Source: Chryseobacterium paridis (lineage in GTDB: Bacteria > Bacteroidota > Bacteroidia > Flavobacteriales > Weeksellaceae). From it: a stretch of DNA of 64,000 nt. The notes beneath the pieces are model-generated. The model made no database searches and was not told where the DNA came from. It saw only the letters and a program-made list of their open reading frames with translations. Each line of letters opens with the position of its first letter. Position 1 is the stretch's first letter. Positions 1-8,533 of the stretch are shown here, in pieces. The stretch is from the NCBI RefSeq assembly GCF_016595215.1, contig NZ_JAENHK010000010.1:2093390-2157389 (forward strand), in the 5' to 3' direction. Both the position numbers and the translations under genes were made by a program.

Positions 1-100
1 TTTATTCAACATTAAAGATTTACTCAAAAATCCTATCATAAATTTTCATTAAAAAATCATAAACTTTTAAGATTATCAAGACAATTTTTCTTTTAATCCA

Positions 101-108
101 TATATTTG
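101..108 (+). promoter_or_regulatory. -7 promoter box of the DUF4290 gene
   Basis: TATATTTG matches the flavobacterial -7 consensus TAnnTTTG and ends 6 bases before the ATG at 115, so the transcript would have almost no leader. I see no clear TTTG -33 box. A TTG inside this box could be misread as the start codon. Confidence 0.6.
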
Positions 109-114
109 CATATT

Positions 115-777
115 ATGGAATATAACACCCAAAAAACGCAACTTAATATGCCGGAATACGGCAGAATTATACAACAGTTGGTTGAGCGTTGCAAAGAGCT
201 TCCTTCTAAAGAGGAGAGAAACGAAATGGCGATGGCAATCATTGATTTTATGGGACAAAGAAACCCACAACTTCGTGATGAAGAGAATTATAAACATAAA
301 CTTTGGGATCATTTATATATTTTAGCTAATCATGATTTGGATGTGGATTCTCCTTATCCTTTTCCTACAAAAGAGCAGCTTGAAGAAAAACCTAAAAGAA
401 TGGAATATCCAAAACTTCAGGGTGATTTTAAATTTTATGGAAAAAGTATTCTTCAATTAATTGAAAAGGCAATAGAGCTTGAAGCCGGAGACGAAAAAGA
501 GGCTCTGATAGAAGTTATTGCCAACAATATGAAGAAATCTTATAATGTTTATAATAAAGAACATGTTACTGATGATGTGATTTTCCGTCACTTGAAAGAG
601 CTATCTGAAAACAGGCTTGATCTTACGGGTATAGAATCTTTGGAAAAAAGCAAGATTTACTATACGACCAACAATAATCGCAATAACAATAACAACAATA
701 ATCGCAACAGCAATAATAAAAACCAAACCAACAAAAGAAGACATAACAATAACAACAACCATAAAAACAGAAAGTAA
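115..777 (+). CDS. DUF4290 family protein with an Asn-rich tail
   Basis: About 220 residues. The N-terminal 180 residues look like the Bacteroidota DUF4290 family, a conserved cytoplasmic protein of unknown function usually placed directly before murA, as here. The last 40 residues are a basic, low-complexity tail dominated by Asn with Lys, Arg and His, encoded by runs of AAC/AAT codons. The start is placed at ATG 115 because the TTG at 106 lies inside the promoter box. The stop abuts the murA ATG with no gap, so the two genes are almost certainly one operon and may be translationally coupled. The tail may bind nucleic acid; that is inference. Confidence 0.8.
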   Translation: MEYNTQKTQLNMPEYGRIIQQLVERCKELPSKEERNEMAMAIIDFMGQRNPQLRDEENYKHKLWDHLYILANHDLDVDSPYPFPTKEQLEEKPKRMEYPKLQGDFKFYGKSILQLIEKAIELEAGDEKEALIEVIANNMKKSYNVYNKEHVTDDVIFRHLKELSENRLDLTGIESLEKSKIYYTTNNNRNNNNNNNRNSNNKNQTNKRRHNNNNNHKNRK

Positions 778-2085
778 ATGAGTGGAACGTTTCAAATAAG
801 AGGAGGAAAAAGACTGCAAGGTGAAATTACTCCACAGGGAGCAAAGAATGAAGCTTTACAAATTTTATGTGCAGTTTTATTAACGGATGAGGAGGTAAGA
901 ATTAAGAACATTCCCGATATTCACGATGTTAATAGGTTAATTGAAATTTTAGGCGACTTTGGGGTAAAAATCACCAAAAATGGACAGGGAGATTATACTT
1001 TTAAAGCTGATCATGTCAATTTTGATTATGTAAAGTCTAACGAGTTTAAAAAGGATGGCGCAAAGCTTCGCGGTTCGATTATGCTTATGGGACCCATGTT
1101 GGCGAGATATGGTGAAGCTTACATGCCTACACCAGGCGGTGACAAGATAGGAAGAAGAAGACTGGACACGCATTTCCAGGGATTGGTAGAATTAGGTGCT
1201 GAATTTCACTATGATGAAGAGGAGTATTTCTATTCTCTAAAGGCAAAAGAACTTAACGGTAAATTCATCTTATTGGAAGAGGCTTCCGTAACAGGTACTG
1301 CTAATATTGTAATGGCTGCTGCTTTAGCAAAAGGTAAAACAAGGATTTACAATGCAGCTTGTGAGCCTTATCTTCAGCAACTTTGTAAGATGCTGAACAG
1401 AATGGGAGCTAATATTTCAGGAATAGGCTCCAACCTTTTAACTATTGAAGGGGTTAGCCATTTACGAGGAACAGAGCATACAATGCTTCCTGATATGGTA
1501 GAAATAGGATCATGGATTGGTCTTGCTGCCATGACCAAATCTGAGCTTACGATAAAAAATGTAAACTGGAATCAATTAGGAGTTATTCCTAATACTTTCA
1601 GAAAACTTGGAATCCAACTCGAGCAAAGCAATGATGATATTTTCATTCCGGCTCAGGAAAATTATAAAATCCAAAAGTTTATTGACGGATCTATTCTTAC
1701 GATCTCGGATGCTCCGTGGCCAGGTTTTACGCCTGACTTATTATCTATTATTTTGGTAGTGGCTACTCAGGCAAAAGGGAGTATTCTTGTTCATCAGAAG
1801 ATGTTCGAATCAAGATTATTCTTTGTAGATAAATTAATTGATATGGGTGCTCAGATCATTTTATGTGATCCGCACAGAGCTACGGTAATTGGTTTGAATC
1901 AAGAGGCTCCACTTCGTGGAACAACGATGGTTTCTCCGGATATCAGAGCTGGTAATGCTCTTCTAATTGCAGCTCTTTCTGCAGAAGGAAAATCGATTAT
2001 CCACAATATTGAGCAGATCGACAGAGGTTATGAAAATATTGATGGAAGATTAAAAGCAATCGGTGCTGATATTGAAAGAATTTAA
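778..2085 (+). CDS. murA: UDP-N-acetylglucosamine 1-carboxyvinyltransferase MurA
   Basis: Transfers enolpyruvate from PEP to UDP-GlcNAc, the first committed step of peptidoglycan synthesis in the cytoplasm. At 435 residues it has the usual MurA length. The N-terminal KNEALQ motif (KNAALP in the family) carries the substrate-binding Lys-Asn pair. The active-site loop reads PTPGGDKIGRRRLDTH: the residue aligned with catalytic Cys115 of E. coli is Asp122 (codon GAC 1141-1143). Asp at this position is known from Mycobacterium and Chlamydia MurA and makes the enzyme insensitive to fosfomycin. The gene follows the DUF4290 gene directly and ends before a strong hairpin. Confidence 0.97.
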   Translation: MSGTFQIRGGKRLQGEITPQGAKNEALQILCAVLLTDEEVRIKNIPDIHDVNRLIEILGDFGVKITKNGQGDYTFKADHVNFDYVKSNEFKKDGAKLRGSIMLMGPMLARYGEAYMPTPGGDKIGRRRLDTHFQGLVELGAEFHYDEEEYFYSLKAKELNGKFILLEEASVTGTANIVMAAALAKGKTRIYNAACEPYLQQLCKMLNRMGANISGIGSNLLTIEGVSHLRGTEHTMLPDMVEIGSWIGLAAMTKSELTIKNVNWNQLGVIPNTFRKLGIQLEQSNDDIFIPAQENYKIQKFIDGSILTISDAPWPGFTPDLLSIILVVATQAKGSILVHQKMFESRLFFVDKLIDMGAQIILCDPHRATVIGLNQEAPLRGTTMVSPDIRAGNALLIAALSAEGKSIIHNIEQIDRGYENIDGRLKAIGADIERI

Positions 2086-2111
2086 TATTCAATCAAAATT
2101 CAAAAAAATAT

Positions 2112-2142
2112 AAAAAGCGTTCAATAATCTGAACGCTTTTTT
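2112..2142. terminator. Bidirectional rho-independent terminator
   Basis: Perfect stem AAAAGCGTTCA / TGAACGCTTTT with a 6-base loop, flanked by A and T tracts on both sides. It sits between the convergent murA and DUF2207 genes and can serve both. Confidence 0.85.
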
Positions 2143-2161
2143 ATTTTATAAACATTTCGAC

Positions 2162-4090
2162 TTACCAGCCGCCTCCACCGCCTCCGCCGCCACCTCCGCC
2201 GGAGAATCCACCACCCCCAGATCCACTACTGGAACTGGAAGGCTGTGTAGCTGCAGACTTAATGGAATTGGTAAGGCTTGAGTTCAGCGTATTTGCGAAA
2301 CTTAAATGATTGATTGAATTACCTACATACCACGTATGAACATATTCTGTTCCTGTGGCCATTTTTTTCAATAGGTCATCAAACTTTTTCCCCCAGATGT
2401 CATCTACACCTAATACCATAGCAAAAGGAAGCAGAGCTTCAAAAACCTGTGGTGTCATCTGTGGTGGATTGTGAAACTTCAATTGTTCATTTTCAGCGGC
2501 ACCCATATACATTTTAAAACCCTCTATTAAAGATTTTTTCTTCAGTTTTTCTTCGGAAGGTTTTTTGATGAGATATTGATAAATCATTAATGAAGTAAAT
2601 GCCAGCACAATAAAAATATAACAAACATTAAAATTATTACTTTCCACAACCTCATGACTGTTGTTTATTAAACTTCCCATACCAATCAACAAACAAAAAG
2701 GAATAGGTATCAGAAATTTCCAGGAAAGATTTTTAAATAAGAAAGTCACAAGCACAAATGCTACCAGAAGAACACCGAATATCGCTATCCCAATAGCTAC
2801 TTTTTCGGCTTCAGGATATATGGAATAGCTTAAAAACAATCCTATTCCATATACTACCATAATTAATAAAGTAGGTAATATAAGCTTGCCTCTATTATTT
2901 CCTTCGTTTAAGAACTTATCATACTGAAAGGCCAAAGTTTGCTTAAAGTTATTAACCACTCTTTCAATCTTGGAGTCATATTTTCCATCGAATTTCACAG
3001 AACCGGATCCATCAGAAAAAAGAGTATTCATTAAATTGATCTCTTCTTTCGGTAAAGCTTCGTTAGCCTCTTTTAATTTTTTCAAAGTAAAGGTCTTGGT
3101 GCTAAATAACCCCAGAATCCCGGAATCTTCTCCTTCAATTATCTGAACATATCCTTTTACAGCAAGATTTACAACAGCAGCTGTTAAATATTTGTTTTTA
3201 AAATCCTCAGTCTTTATATATCCAATAGAAGCAGGGGAAAGTCCTTCCGGAACATTAAACTGTGGATAAACTATTGGTTTTTCAGGGTCAACACCATATT
3301 TCCTCCATGTGGAATAGTAATAAAAAATCAGACCGAGGAAAATAATAAATCCACCAATTAAAATTCCAAATTTCTCCAGAAAAGTTGGAGGTGGTGGCGG
3401 AATCATAACTCCTTTGTTAAAACCTACCGCTACAGTAAGACCTTCATTTGCTTTAAGATTGGCAGCACTCCACTCTATTGATCGATCTGACAATACACTT
3501 ACTTTACAATTCTGCGAATTACTTCCATAAGCTCCAGTGTAGCAAGAATTTTGAAGGATCTTTGCTCCTTCAGGAAGAGTAATCTTTGCAGAAACAGAAT
3601 CTACATCAAAATCCCAATAGGTACCATTTACATTCCAGTACAGCTCATCATATTTATCAAAGAAACCTATCTGGTTCTTTGCCGTGTACCTGACTTCATA
3701 TTCATAATCTCCAGGATCCAGGATAATATCTTTATTTCCAACATAAATCTTTAGAAAACCATCTTCTATTTTTTCATGATAATCTTCATCTGATCCATTT
3801 TTCTTTATGGAAACAATAGTATACTTGACTTTTTGAGTTCTATTATTCAGATTCCTTGAGAGTGGTAATGCACGATAAATGCCTCTTTTAATATTCTCAC
3901 CGAGACTATGTACTTTAATATTCTCTGTTACTGTAATTCCAGAATTTTTATCGACATCAATATCAGAATGAAAAGAAAGAATTTTCTCAGGGCTTTCTAC
4001 AATCGTCATCTGATCTACACGACGAGCTTCTTCCTGGGCAAAACCTGCAATGAAAAAGAGGAGGCTAAAAAGCAGCAAAAACTTTTTCAT
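2162..4090 (-). CDS. DUF2207 family membrane protein
   Basis: 642 residues. A signal peptide (1-18, cleaved near AQ) is followed by an extracytoplasmic domain of about 210 residues containing YWNVNGTYW (151-159), typical of DUF2207. A Pro run (231-235) and a transmembrane helix (241-260) come next, then a cytoplasmic part and four further hydrophobic segments around 390-510. The C-terminus is a Gly/Ser-rich tail ending in a run of Gly and a Trp, as commonly seen in DUF2207 proteins. Family function is unknown. It lies 3 bases after lemA on the same strand, a pairing widespread in bacteria that suggests a joint envelope role. Confidence 0.88.
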   Translation of the reverse strand: MKKFLLLFSLLFFIAGFAQEEARRVDQMTIVESPEKILSFHSDIDVDKNSGITVTENIKVHSLGENIKRGIYRALPLSRNLNNRTQKVKYTIVSIKKNGSDEDYHEKIEDGFLKIYVGNKDIILDPGDYEYEVRYTAKNQIGFFDKYDELYWNVNGTYWDFDVDSVSAKITLPEGAKILQNSCYTGAYGSNSQNCKVSVLSDRSIEWSAANLKANEGLTVAVGFNKGVMIPPPPPTFLEKFGILIGGFIIFLGLIFYYYSTWRKYGVDPEKPIVYPQFNVPEGLSPASIGYIKTEDFKNKYLTAAVVNLAVKGYVQIIEGEDSGILGLFSTKTFTLKKLKEANEALPKEEINLMNTLFSDGSGSVKFDGKYDSKIERVVNNFKQTLAFQYDKFLNEGNNRGKLILPTLLIMVVYGIGLFLSYSIYPEAEKVAIGIAIFGVLLVAFVLVTFLFKNLSWKFLIPIPFCLLIGMGSLINNSHEVVESNNFNVCYIFIVLAFTSLMIYQYLIKKPSEEKLKKKSLIEGFKMYMGAAENEQLKFHNPPQMTPQVFEALLPFAMVLGVDDIWGKKFDDLLKKMATGTEYVHTWYVGNSINHLSFANTLNSSLTNSIKSAATQPSSSSSGSGGGGFSGGGGGGGGGGGW

Positions 4091-4093
4091 TGC

Positions 4094-4648
4094 TTAAAAC
4101 TTCACAGTTGGAACTTCTCTCTCAGCTATATTTTGCAATTCAAAGAAAGGAGATTTCTCAAATTTATACATATTTGCAATGATATTACTTGGAAAAGATT
4201 CTACCAATGTATTGTTTTCACGAACAGTTCCATTGTAATATCTTCTGGATTTTTCAATATCATTTTCGATAGAGGTTAATTCAGATTGTAACTGCTGAAA
4301 ATTAGCATTTGCCTTAAGATCCGGATACTGTTCAGCTACAGCAAAAAGGTTCATCATTGCCTGATTAAGATTTTTCTCTGCAGCTTCTTTGGATTCAACA
4401 GAATTAGCTCCTACTGCCTGGGTTCTCGCTCTTGTAACACTATCCAGAGTTTCACGTTCATGGGTAGCATATCCTTTTACAGTCTCAACAAGGTTGGGAA
4501 TAAGATCATGACGCTTTTTCAACATCACATCTATACTACTCCATCCTTCCTGTACAAGGTTTCTTAATTTCACCAAACGGTTATAGATAGAAACTCCATA
4601 TAAAAGAAAAAGAACAACTACTGCAACAATGATAATAATTGTGATCAT
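4094..4648 (-). CDS. lemA: LemA family protein
   Basis: 184 residues, normal for LemA. An N-terminal transmembrane helix (about 2-19) is followed by a long helical domain with the family pattern LRNLVQEGWSSIDVMLKKR and a nearby DLIPNLVETVKGYA. By family topology the body faces the periplasm. Biochemical function is unknown; in other bacteria the protein is linked to envelope homeostasis. First gene of a two-gene operon with the DUF2207 protein. Confidence 0.92.
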   Translation of the reverse strand: MITIIIIVAVVVLFLLYGVSIYNRLVKLRNLVQEGWSSIDVMLKKRHDLIPNLVETVKGYATHERETLDSVTRARTQAVGANSVESKEAAEKNLNQAMMNLFAVAEQYPDLKANANFQQLQSELTSIENDIEKSRRYYNGTVRENNTLVESFPSNIIANMYKFEKSPFFELQNIAEREVPTVKF

Positions 4649-4706
4649 AAATTATTGGTTTTAATTAGGCTAAAAATACTATTTTTTCAGATACTACTTA
4701 CCATAT

Positions 4707-4735
4707 AAAAAAAAGCGCTCAGTAAACTGAACACT
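4707..4735 (-). terminator. Terminator of the NIL-domain gene
   Basis: Read on the minus strand, AGTGTTCAG-TTTA-CTGAGCGCT forms a 9-bp stem with two G-U pairs, followed by eight T. It stands between the NIL-domain gene and lemA, so the two are separate units. Confidence 0.75.
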
Positions 4736-4763
4736 TTCGTAATTAAAACTATATGAATCTCCC

Positions 4764-5075
4764 CTAAGAATACTTCCTGCAGATATACTCTACACTGGTA
4801 CTCAAAAGTTTATTTTTATTCAGATAAAGCTCCAGCTGTCGGCAATCATCTGAATTGGCATTGATATATAACTGAACAGAACCAAAACTGCGACCCTCAA
4901 TATATTCTATATTGGCAGAAAGCACTCTGTGATAAATTCCGAACTGATTGTACATGACATTCAAAATATTCTCAAACTTCATTTTTCCGTTCAATTCTAT
5001 TTCTAATATCAATTCTTTTTTTGGCAGGCCTATTTTATTTTGCAAAACCTGCGGGTTCGGAGTGGTTGTAATCAT
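4764..5075 (-). CDS. Stand-alone NIL-domain protein
   Basis: 103 residues from ATG 5075; a GTG sits one codon upstream. Residues about 20-100 match the NIL domain, the ferredoxin-like regulatory domain at the C-terminus of the methionine ABC ATPase MetN: an I-L-x-x-N-I-E-Y-I-E-G-x-x-F-G-S-V-x-L core and a terminal helix of YLN type. No ATPase domain is attached. In MetN this domain senses methionine, so a sulfur or methionine link is plausible here but inferred. The gene is monocistronic, with its own promoter, palindromic operator and terminator. Two Cys are present, one near the C-terminus (YICRKYS). Confidence 0.7.
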   Translation of the reverse strand: MITTTPNPQVLQNKIGLPKKELILEIELNGKMKFENILNVMYNQFGIYHRVLSANIEYIEGRSFGSVQLYINANSDDCRQLELYLNKNKLLSTSVEYICRKYS

Positions 5076-5139
5076 CACTAATTTTTTTTTGGTTAGACTA
5101 TTCTTGATTTTACATTTTCTTATTGCGTTAAATCTTTGA

Positions 5140-5170
5140 CAAAAATATAAAAAAATATTAGTCCACCAAA
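5140..5170 (-). promoter_or_regulatory. Full flavobacterial promoter of the NIL gene
   Basis: On the minus strand TTTG (5167-5170) and TATTTTTG (5140-5147) are separated by exactly 19 bases, matching the consensus TTTG-N19-TAnnTTTG. The -33 box lies in the centre of the palindrome at 5151-5189, the arrangement expected for a repressor operator. Confidence 0.75.
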
Positions 5171-5189
5171 TTAGTAGACTAATATTTTT
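5151..5189. promoter_or_regulatory. Palindromic candidate operator over the -33 box
   Basis: Two perfect 13-base arms (AAAAATATTAGTC / GACTAATATTTTT) flank a 13-base centre. The inner part, GTCCACCAAATTAGTAGAC, is itself near-palindromic. Its overlap with the -33 box suggests transcription factor binding rather than only an RNA hairpin, although it could also form one. Confidence 0.55.
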
Positions 5190-5201
5190 TATTTTTTTTG
5201 A

Positions 5202-5230
5202 AAAAAAAGAGAAGCAACTTGCTTCTCTTT
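5202..5230 (-). terminator. Terminator of the YiiX-like lipoprotein gene
   Basis: AGAGAAGCAA / TTGCTTCTCT forms a perfect stem followed on the minus strand by a run of eight T, six bases beyond the stop codon at 5236. Confidence 0.85.
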
Positions 5231-5235
5231 ACTAT

Positions 5236-5865
5236 TTATAGTTCTTTTATTCTTTCTAATTTATCTGAAGTAGCCAATCCATTTGGATTACAACCAAGCT
5301 CTCCTTCAGGGACTTTCAGCTTTTTCTTCTTATAAAATTCTTCCCAGAATACATTTGTTTTTCCTGTTTTCGGATCAATAAATGTCATTGGCTCCAATTT
5401 AAAAATATGATCTTCTCTAAATGCCCTTTCAATGAAGTCTGAGCAGTAATAGGAATTATCATCCAGAATGTAATTAAAATTGTAGGGCTTTCCTACCATC
5501 AATTCTGCTTTTGCAAGTGCAGAAGGAATCGAATTCCGAAAATTTGCCTTTAGTCGGTATATGACAATATTTTGTTTATCTTCAGCCTGATCTTTAACAA
5601 AATCTTTTAACGTTTGCTTTTGCGACCCTCCTTTCGGAGCAGCATGAAGTACAAAAAATGATTTCCCTTCTTTCTTTAAAATACCAATATGATCAAATGA
5701 AGCATTTTTTTCTTTTTGTGTCACATTATTAATAGCTCCTGAAAGCCCTTCTTCTTTTGCGGTCACAAAAAGCAGATCTCCATTTTTAAGATCATCAGTA
5801 TATAAACTCTTACTTTTACATCCTACTATCAAAAACAGAAGGACAACAAACATAATCGACCTCAT
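5236..5865 (-). CDS. YiiX/YebB-like NlpC/P60 family lipoprotein
   Basis: 209 residues from ATG 5865. The N-terminus MRSIMFVVLLFLIVGC is a type II signal peptide, so a periplasmic lipid-anchored protein is expected. The catalytic pattern is that of the circularly permuted papain-like (DUF830/YiiX) amidases: the His in FDHIGI comes before the Cys in YYCSDF. Likely acts on a peptide or amide bond; the substrate is unknown. ATG 5892 and an ATG at 5913 are possible upstream starts, but they would place extra charged residues before the signal peptide and overlap the preceding gene. The chosen start lies 4 bases after that gene. Confidence 0.8.
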   Translation of the reverse strand: MRSIMFVVLLFLIVGCKSKSLYTDDLKNGDLLFVTAKEEGLSGAINNVTQKEKNASFDHIGILKKEGKSFFVLHAAPKGGSQKQTLKDFVKDQAEDKQNIVIYRLKANFRNSIPSALAKAELMVGKPYNFNYILDDNSYYCSDFIERAFREDHIFKLEPMTFIDPKTGKTNVFWEEFYKKKKLKVPEGELGCNPNGLATSDKLERIKEL

Positions 5866-5869
5866 CGAC

Positions 5870-6325
5870 TTATCTTTTAAAATTTGATTCATAACATTCA
5901 ATCCAGTCTTCAACGGTCATTTTCTTACTTACTTCAGCAATTAAATCAAACGGAATTTCATCCATCTTTTTAAATCGGATACAAGATTTCCCCATATCCA
6001 GTTTTCTTTTTGAATGTTTTGGAAATTCATTCACAAACCAATCAAGAAGATCTGGTTTTGCATATATTCCCATATGATACAATGCAATAAAATTCTTTTG
6101 GGAAGCCAGACTTATAAATGGCAATGGAGATCCTGGGCTACAGTGATAACCCGCCGGATAGATCTCCAGGGGCACCGCCCAGCCTACCATCCCATAGCTT
6201 GTATTGCTTATAAATCCTTTGGGTAGATTATCCTGAACGGTATCAAAAAGCTTTCTGAAAACCTCTTTTCTCTCCTCAGGAATTTGTGAAATATAATCTT
6301 CTATAGAATGGGTATGGATTTGCAT
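5870..6325 (-). CDS. DUF1801 domain-containing protein
   Basis: 151 residues. Matches the DUF1801/YdhG-like fold: an N-terminal helix pair (YISQIPEERKEVFRKLFDTV), then SNTSYGMVGW and a central strand containing FIALYHMGIY. Cytoplasmic, with no signal peptide. Function is unknown; relatives are small stand-alone proteins. It is transcribed just ahead of the YiiX-like lipoprotein gene and probably co-transcribed with it. Confidence 0.8.
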   Translation of the reverse strand: MQIHTHSIEDYISQIPEERKEVFRKLFDTVQDNLPKGFISNTSYGMVGWAVPLEIYPAGYHCSPGSPLPFISLASQKNFIALYHMGIYAKPDLLDWFVNEFPKHSKRKLDMGKSCIRFKKMDEIPFDLIAEVSKKMTVEDWIECYESNFKR

Positions 6326-6395
6326 TTTAGTTTAGTTTTATTGGTTTTCAAATTAACAAAATTTAAAAACAATTTTATATGATTATGTGCAAAAT

Positions 6396-6431
6396 AAAAG
6401 AGACAGCTATACAAATATAACTGTCTCTTTT
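6396..6431. terminator. Terminator between two minus-strand genes
   Basis: Stem AAAAGAGACAG / CTGTCTCTTTT with a 14-base loop. On the minus strand it follows the Fn3 protein gene with a T-rich tail, and separates it from the DUF1801 gene. Confidence 0.75.
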
Positions 6432-6450
6432 TTTATGAGGTAATGCAATC

Positions 6451-8238
6451 CTATTGTTTGATCGCCTTAACAGTTGTTTTTGAACCGTCTTTGAATTGAA
6501 TATTCACGAAATACAATCCAGCGTTTAATGTACTCAGGTTGATTTCCTTTGTTGGATTTTCGATTGTTTTTAATAACCTTCCTGAAACATCAGTAACGTT
6601 TACAGATTTCACTTCTCTGGTATCTGAAATATACAGTACATCTTTGAATGGATTTGGATGAACAGTAACTGCTTTCTTATTTCCATTAACTTCAGAGGTA
6701 CTTAACTGAGCAGCTTCTACTGTAAAGTTATCAACATAGAAATTATAATCCGGAGCATCATCTACCGGTCCGTCATTTCCATAAAATGCAAATACAGTAT
6801 TTGCACCCGTATTGTTGGCTAAATCATAAGAATATGTCGTAGATACATTAGATGCAGCATTATTAACATCCCATGTTTTCAATATATCCCATGTGCTTCC
6901 ACCATCATTAGAAACCATAAAGTATATTACATCGTCAGATCCCATCGGAGAAGCAGCAGTTCCTGAATACGTTGTTGCTCCATAATCAAATTTCACTCTA
7001 TATCCACCAGCTGAAAGATCAAACGGAACCGTTTTCAACCACCCTGCACGATTGGAAGAATAAAGATTAATTCTTGCAGATCCTGTAGTGGTAACATTTA
7101 AAAATCCATCTTCAGTCCAATATGTTGAAGTCCCTGATGGTCCTGTTGCAGGAGTTCCTCCTGAAAGGTTATTCACCCAGCAGTTTCCTGGGAAAGGGCT
7201 AAATGTATTGGTATATGCTGGTATCATTGCACCACATAAAGTCGTAAAAGAACCACCAACTGACCATCCGCTCTGACTTGTCGCTGTAGTACAATTGGTT
7301 CTTACCCAATAATAATAAGTAGTTGAAGATGATAAGCTTCCAATCGTTGTTGATGTTCCGGTAATTCCGGTCATATTAGGGGTAGTTGTACTTGTAGGAG
7401 GTGTATTGCTTGTACTGTAATACACATCATAACTTGCTGCGGTAGTAGTTGGAGGGATCGTCCAGGATACCTGAGCTGAATTAGAAGAAAGTGTACCCAC
7501 AGGACTTAGAGTCGGAGCTGAACAATCTGTAAAAGCATCAGCTGATATGGCAAAAATATTTGAAATTCCCGTTCCTCCGCTTTTCGCAATTGTAATGCTT
7601 TGTATAGGTTTTGTTACATTGGCTGCATCAATATTCAAAACAGATTGATATAATCTGGGATTAGTACTATTAGGTTCAAGAACATCATTGGTTCTGTTAA
7701 TCCTTCCAATTCCCTGTATAGCAAAATTAGAACCTCCATACCAATCTGAAAGACTGATGCTGGAAAGCACCTGTGTTGTATTATCTGTAAATGTTATGGT
7801 AGCACTTACTGTAGATGTTCCACTTCCACTGGTAGAAAGCAGGTATAATTTAAAAGCTGCTTTTGGAGTACCAAACACCAATGTTCCCGTCTCCCCTGTT
7901 GTAACAAGCCTCAATGAATTGTTACCACTTAGATTCCCTAATTGAAAACTCAATCCAGGCGTAGCACTGGCTACTGAATTAATAGTTCCATTAGTGGGAA
8001 TCCCGTACGTAAGTGGTGAACTTGTAGAAGTTAATTGAAAATCCCGTGCAACAAAAGCAAAAGACACCCCATCTACATCTGTACTTGTAGAAGTCATGGA
8101 AGAACCTATCCCATTAGCAATAACATCTGCTGTATAACCTGACTGAACAGGCATCGTTTGAAAATTTTGCGCTGCTACATTAGACGCAAAAAACAGAGCA
8201 ACCGTACCGAAAGCTCCAAAAAGTCGATTTATTTTCAT
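6451..8238 (-). CDS. Secreted Fn3 protein with T9SS type A sorting domain
   Basis: 595 residues. Signal peptide 1-23 (cleaved after AA before QNFQ). The region up to about 240 is rich in Ser/Thr/Gly and unrecognised. A fibronectin type III domain follows (about 240-335, with SYDVYYSTSN and YYYWVRTN). Then comes a jelly-roll-like region around 340-510 resembling adhesion or carbohydrate-binding modules. The last 75 residues are a T9SS type A sorting domain: HPNPFKDVLYIS, VNVTDVSGRLL and LNAGLYFVNI. The protein should be exported by Sec, then by T9SS to the cell surface or medium. No catalytic motif was seen. Preceded by about 295 bp of gene-free DNA. Confidence 0.88.
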   Translation of the reverse strand: MKINRLFGAFGTVALFFASNVAAQNFQTMPVQSGYTADVIANGIGSSMTSTSTDVDGVSFAFVARDFQLTSTSSPLTYGIPTNGTINSVASATPGLSFQLGNLSGNNSLRLVTTGETGTLVFGTPKAAFKLYLLSTSGSGTSTVSATITFTDNTTQVLSSISLSDWYGGSNFAIQGIGRINRTNDVLEPNSTNPRLYQSVLNIDAANVTKPIQSITIAKSGGTGISNIFAISADAFTDCSAPTLSPVGTLSSNSAQVSWTIPPTTTAASYDVYYSTSNTPPTSTTTPNMTGITGTSTTIGSLSSSTTYYYWVRTNCTTATSQSGWSVGGSFTTLCGAMIPAYTNTFSPFPGNCWVNNLSGGTPATGPSGTSTYWTEDGFLNVTTTGSARINLYSSNRAGWLKTVPFDLSAGGYRVKFDYGATTYSGTAASPMGSDDVIYFMVSNDGGSTWDILKTWDVNNAASNVSTTYSYDLANNTGANTVFAFYGNDGPVDDAPDYNFYVDNFTVEAAQLSTSEVNGNKKAVTVHPNPFKDVLYISDTREVKSVNVTDVSGRLLKTIENPTKEINLSTLNAGLYFVNIQFKDGSKTTVKAIKQ

Positions 8239-8506
8239 AGTATTTTAACATTAGTATGGTAAATTTATAAAAAAATCAACACAAAACAACTTTATATAAA
8301 CAATATATAACAATTTAATATCATACAGTATATAATCAACAATAATAAAAGTAAAAAAATAAAAGGAGACACTAATTTTAATGGAGATATATCAACATGT
8401 AAAAGACAATCAGATTATTATACCATCTTAAATCAGAAAAAAAGTTAAAACAACAAATATAAGAGCATAGTATTCTCCATAATTTTAATATTGAAAAATT
8501 AAATCT

Positions 8507-8514
8507 TATTTTTG
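8507..8514 (+). promoter_or_regulatory. -7 promoter box of the aminotransferase gene
   Basis: TATTTTTG fits TAnnTTTG and lies 19 bases before the ATG. No convincing -33 TTTG was found at the expected distance. Confidence 0.5.
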
Positions 8515-8533
8515 CCATACAAATTTTTAAACA

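Noticed and set aside
106..108. TTG as start of the DUF4290 gene, and similar TTG starts at 11318, 12715, 16284, 29341, 33795, 35069 and 39631
   Set aside because: All but 11318 lie inside a TAnnTTTG promoter box, so they cannot be translated from that transcript; each gene has a good ATG 9-30 bases downstream. At 11318 the box is imperfect, but the ATG at 11339 gives the standard ProC N-terminus.
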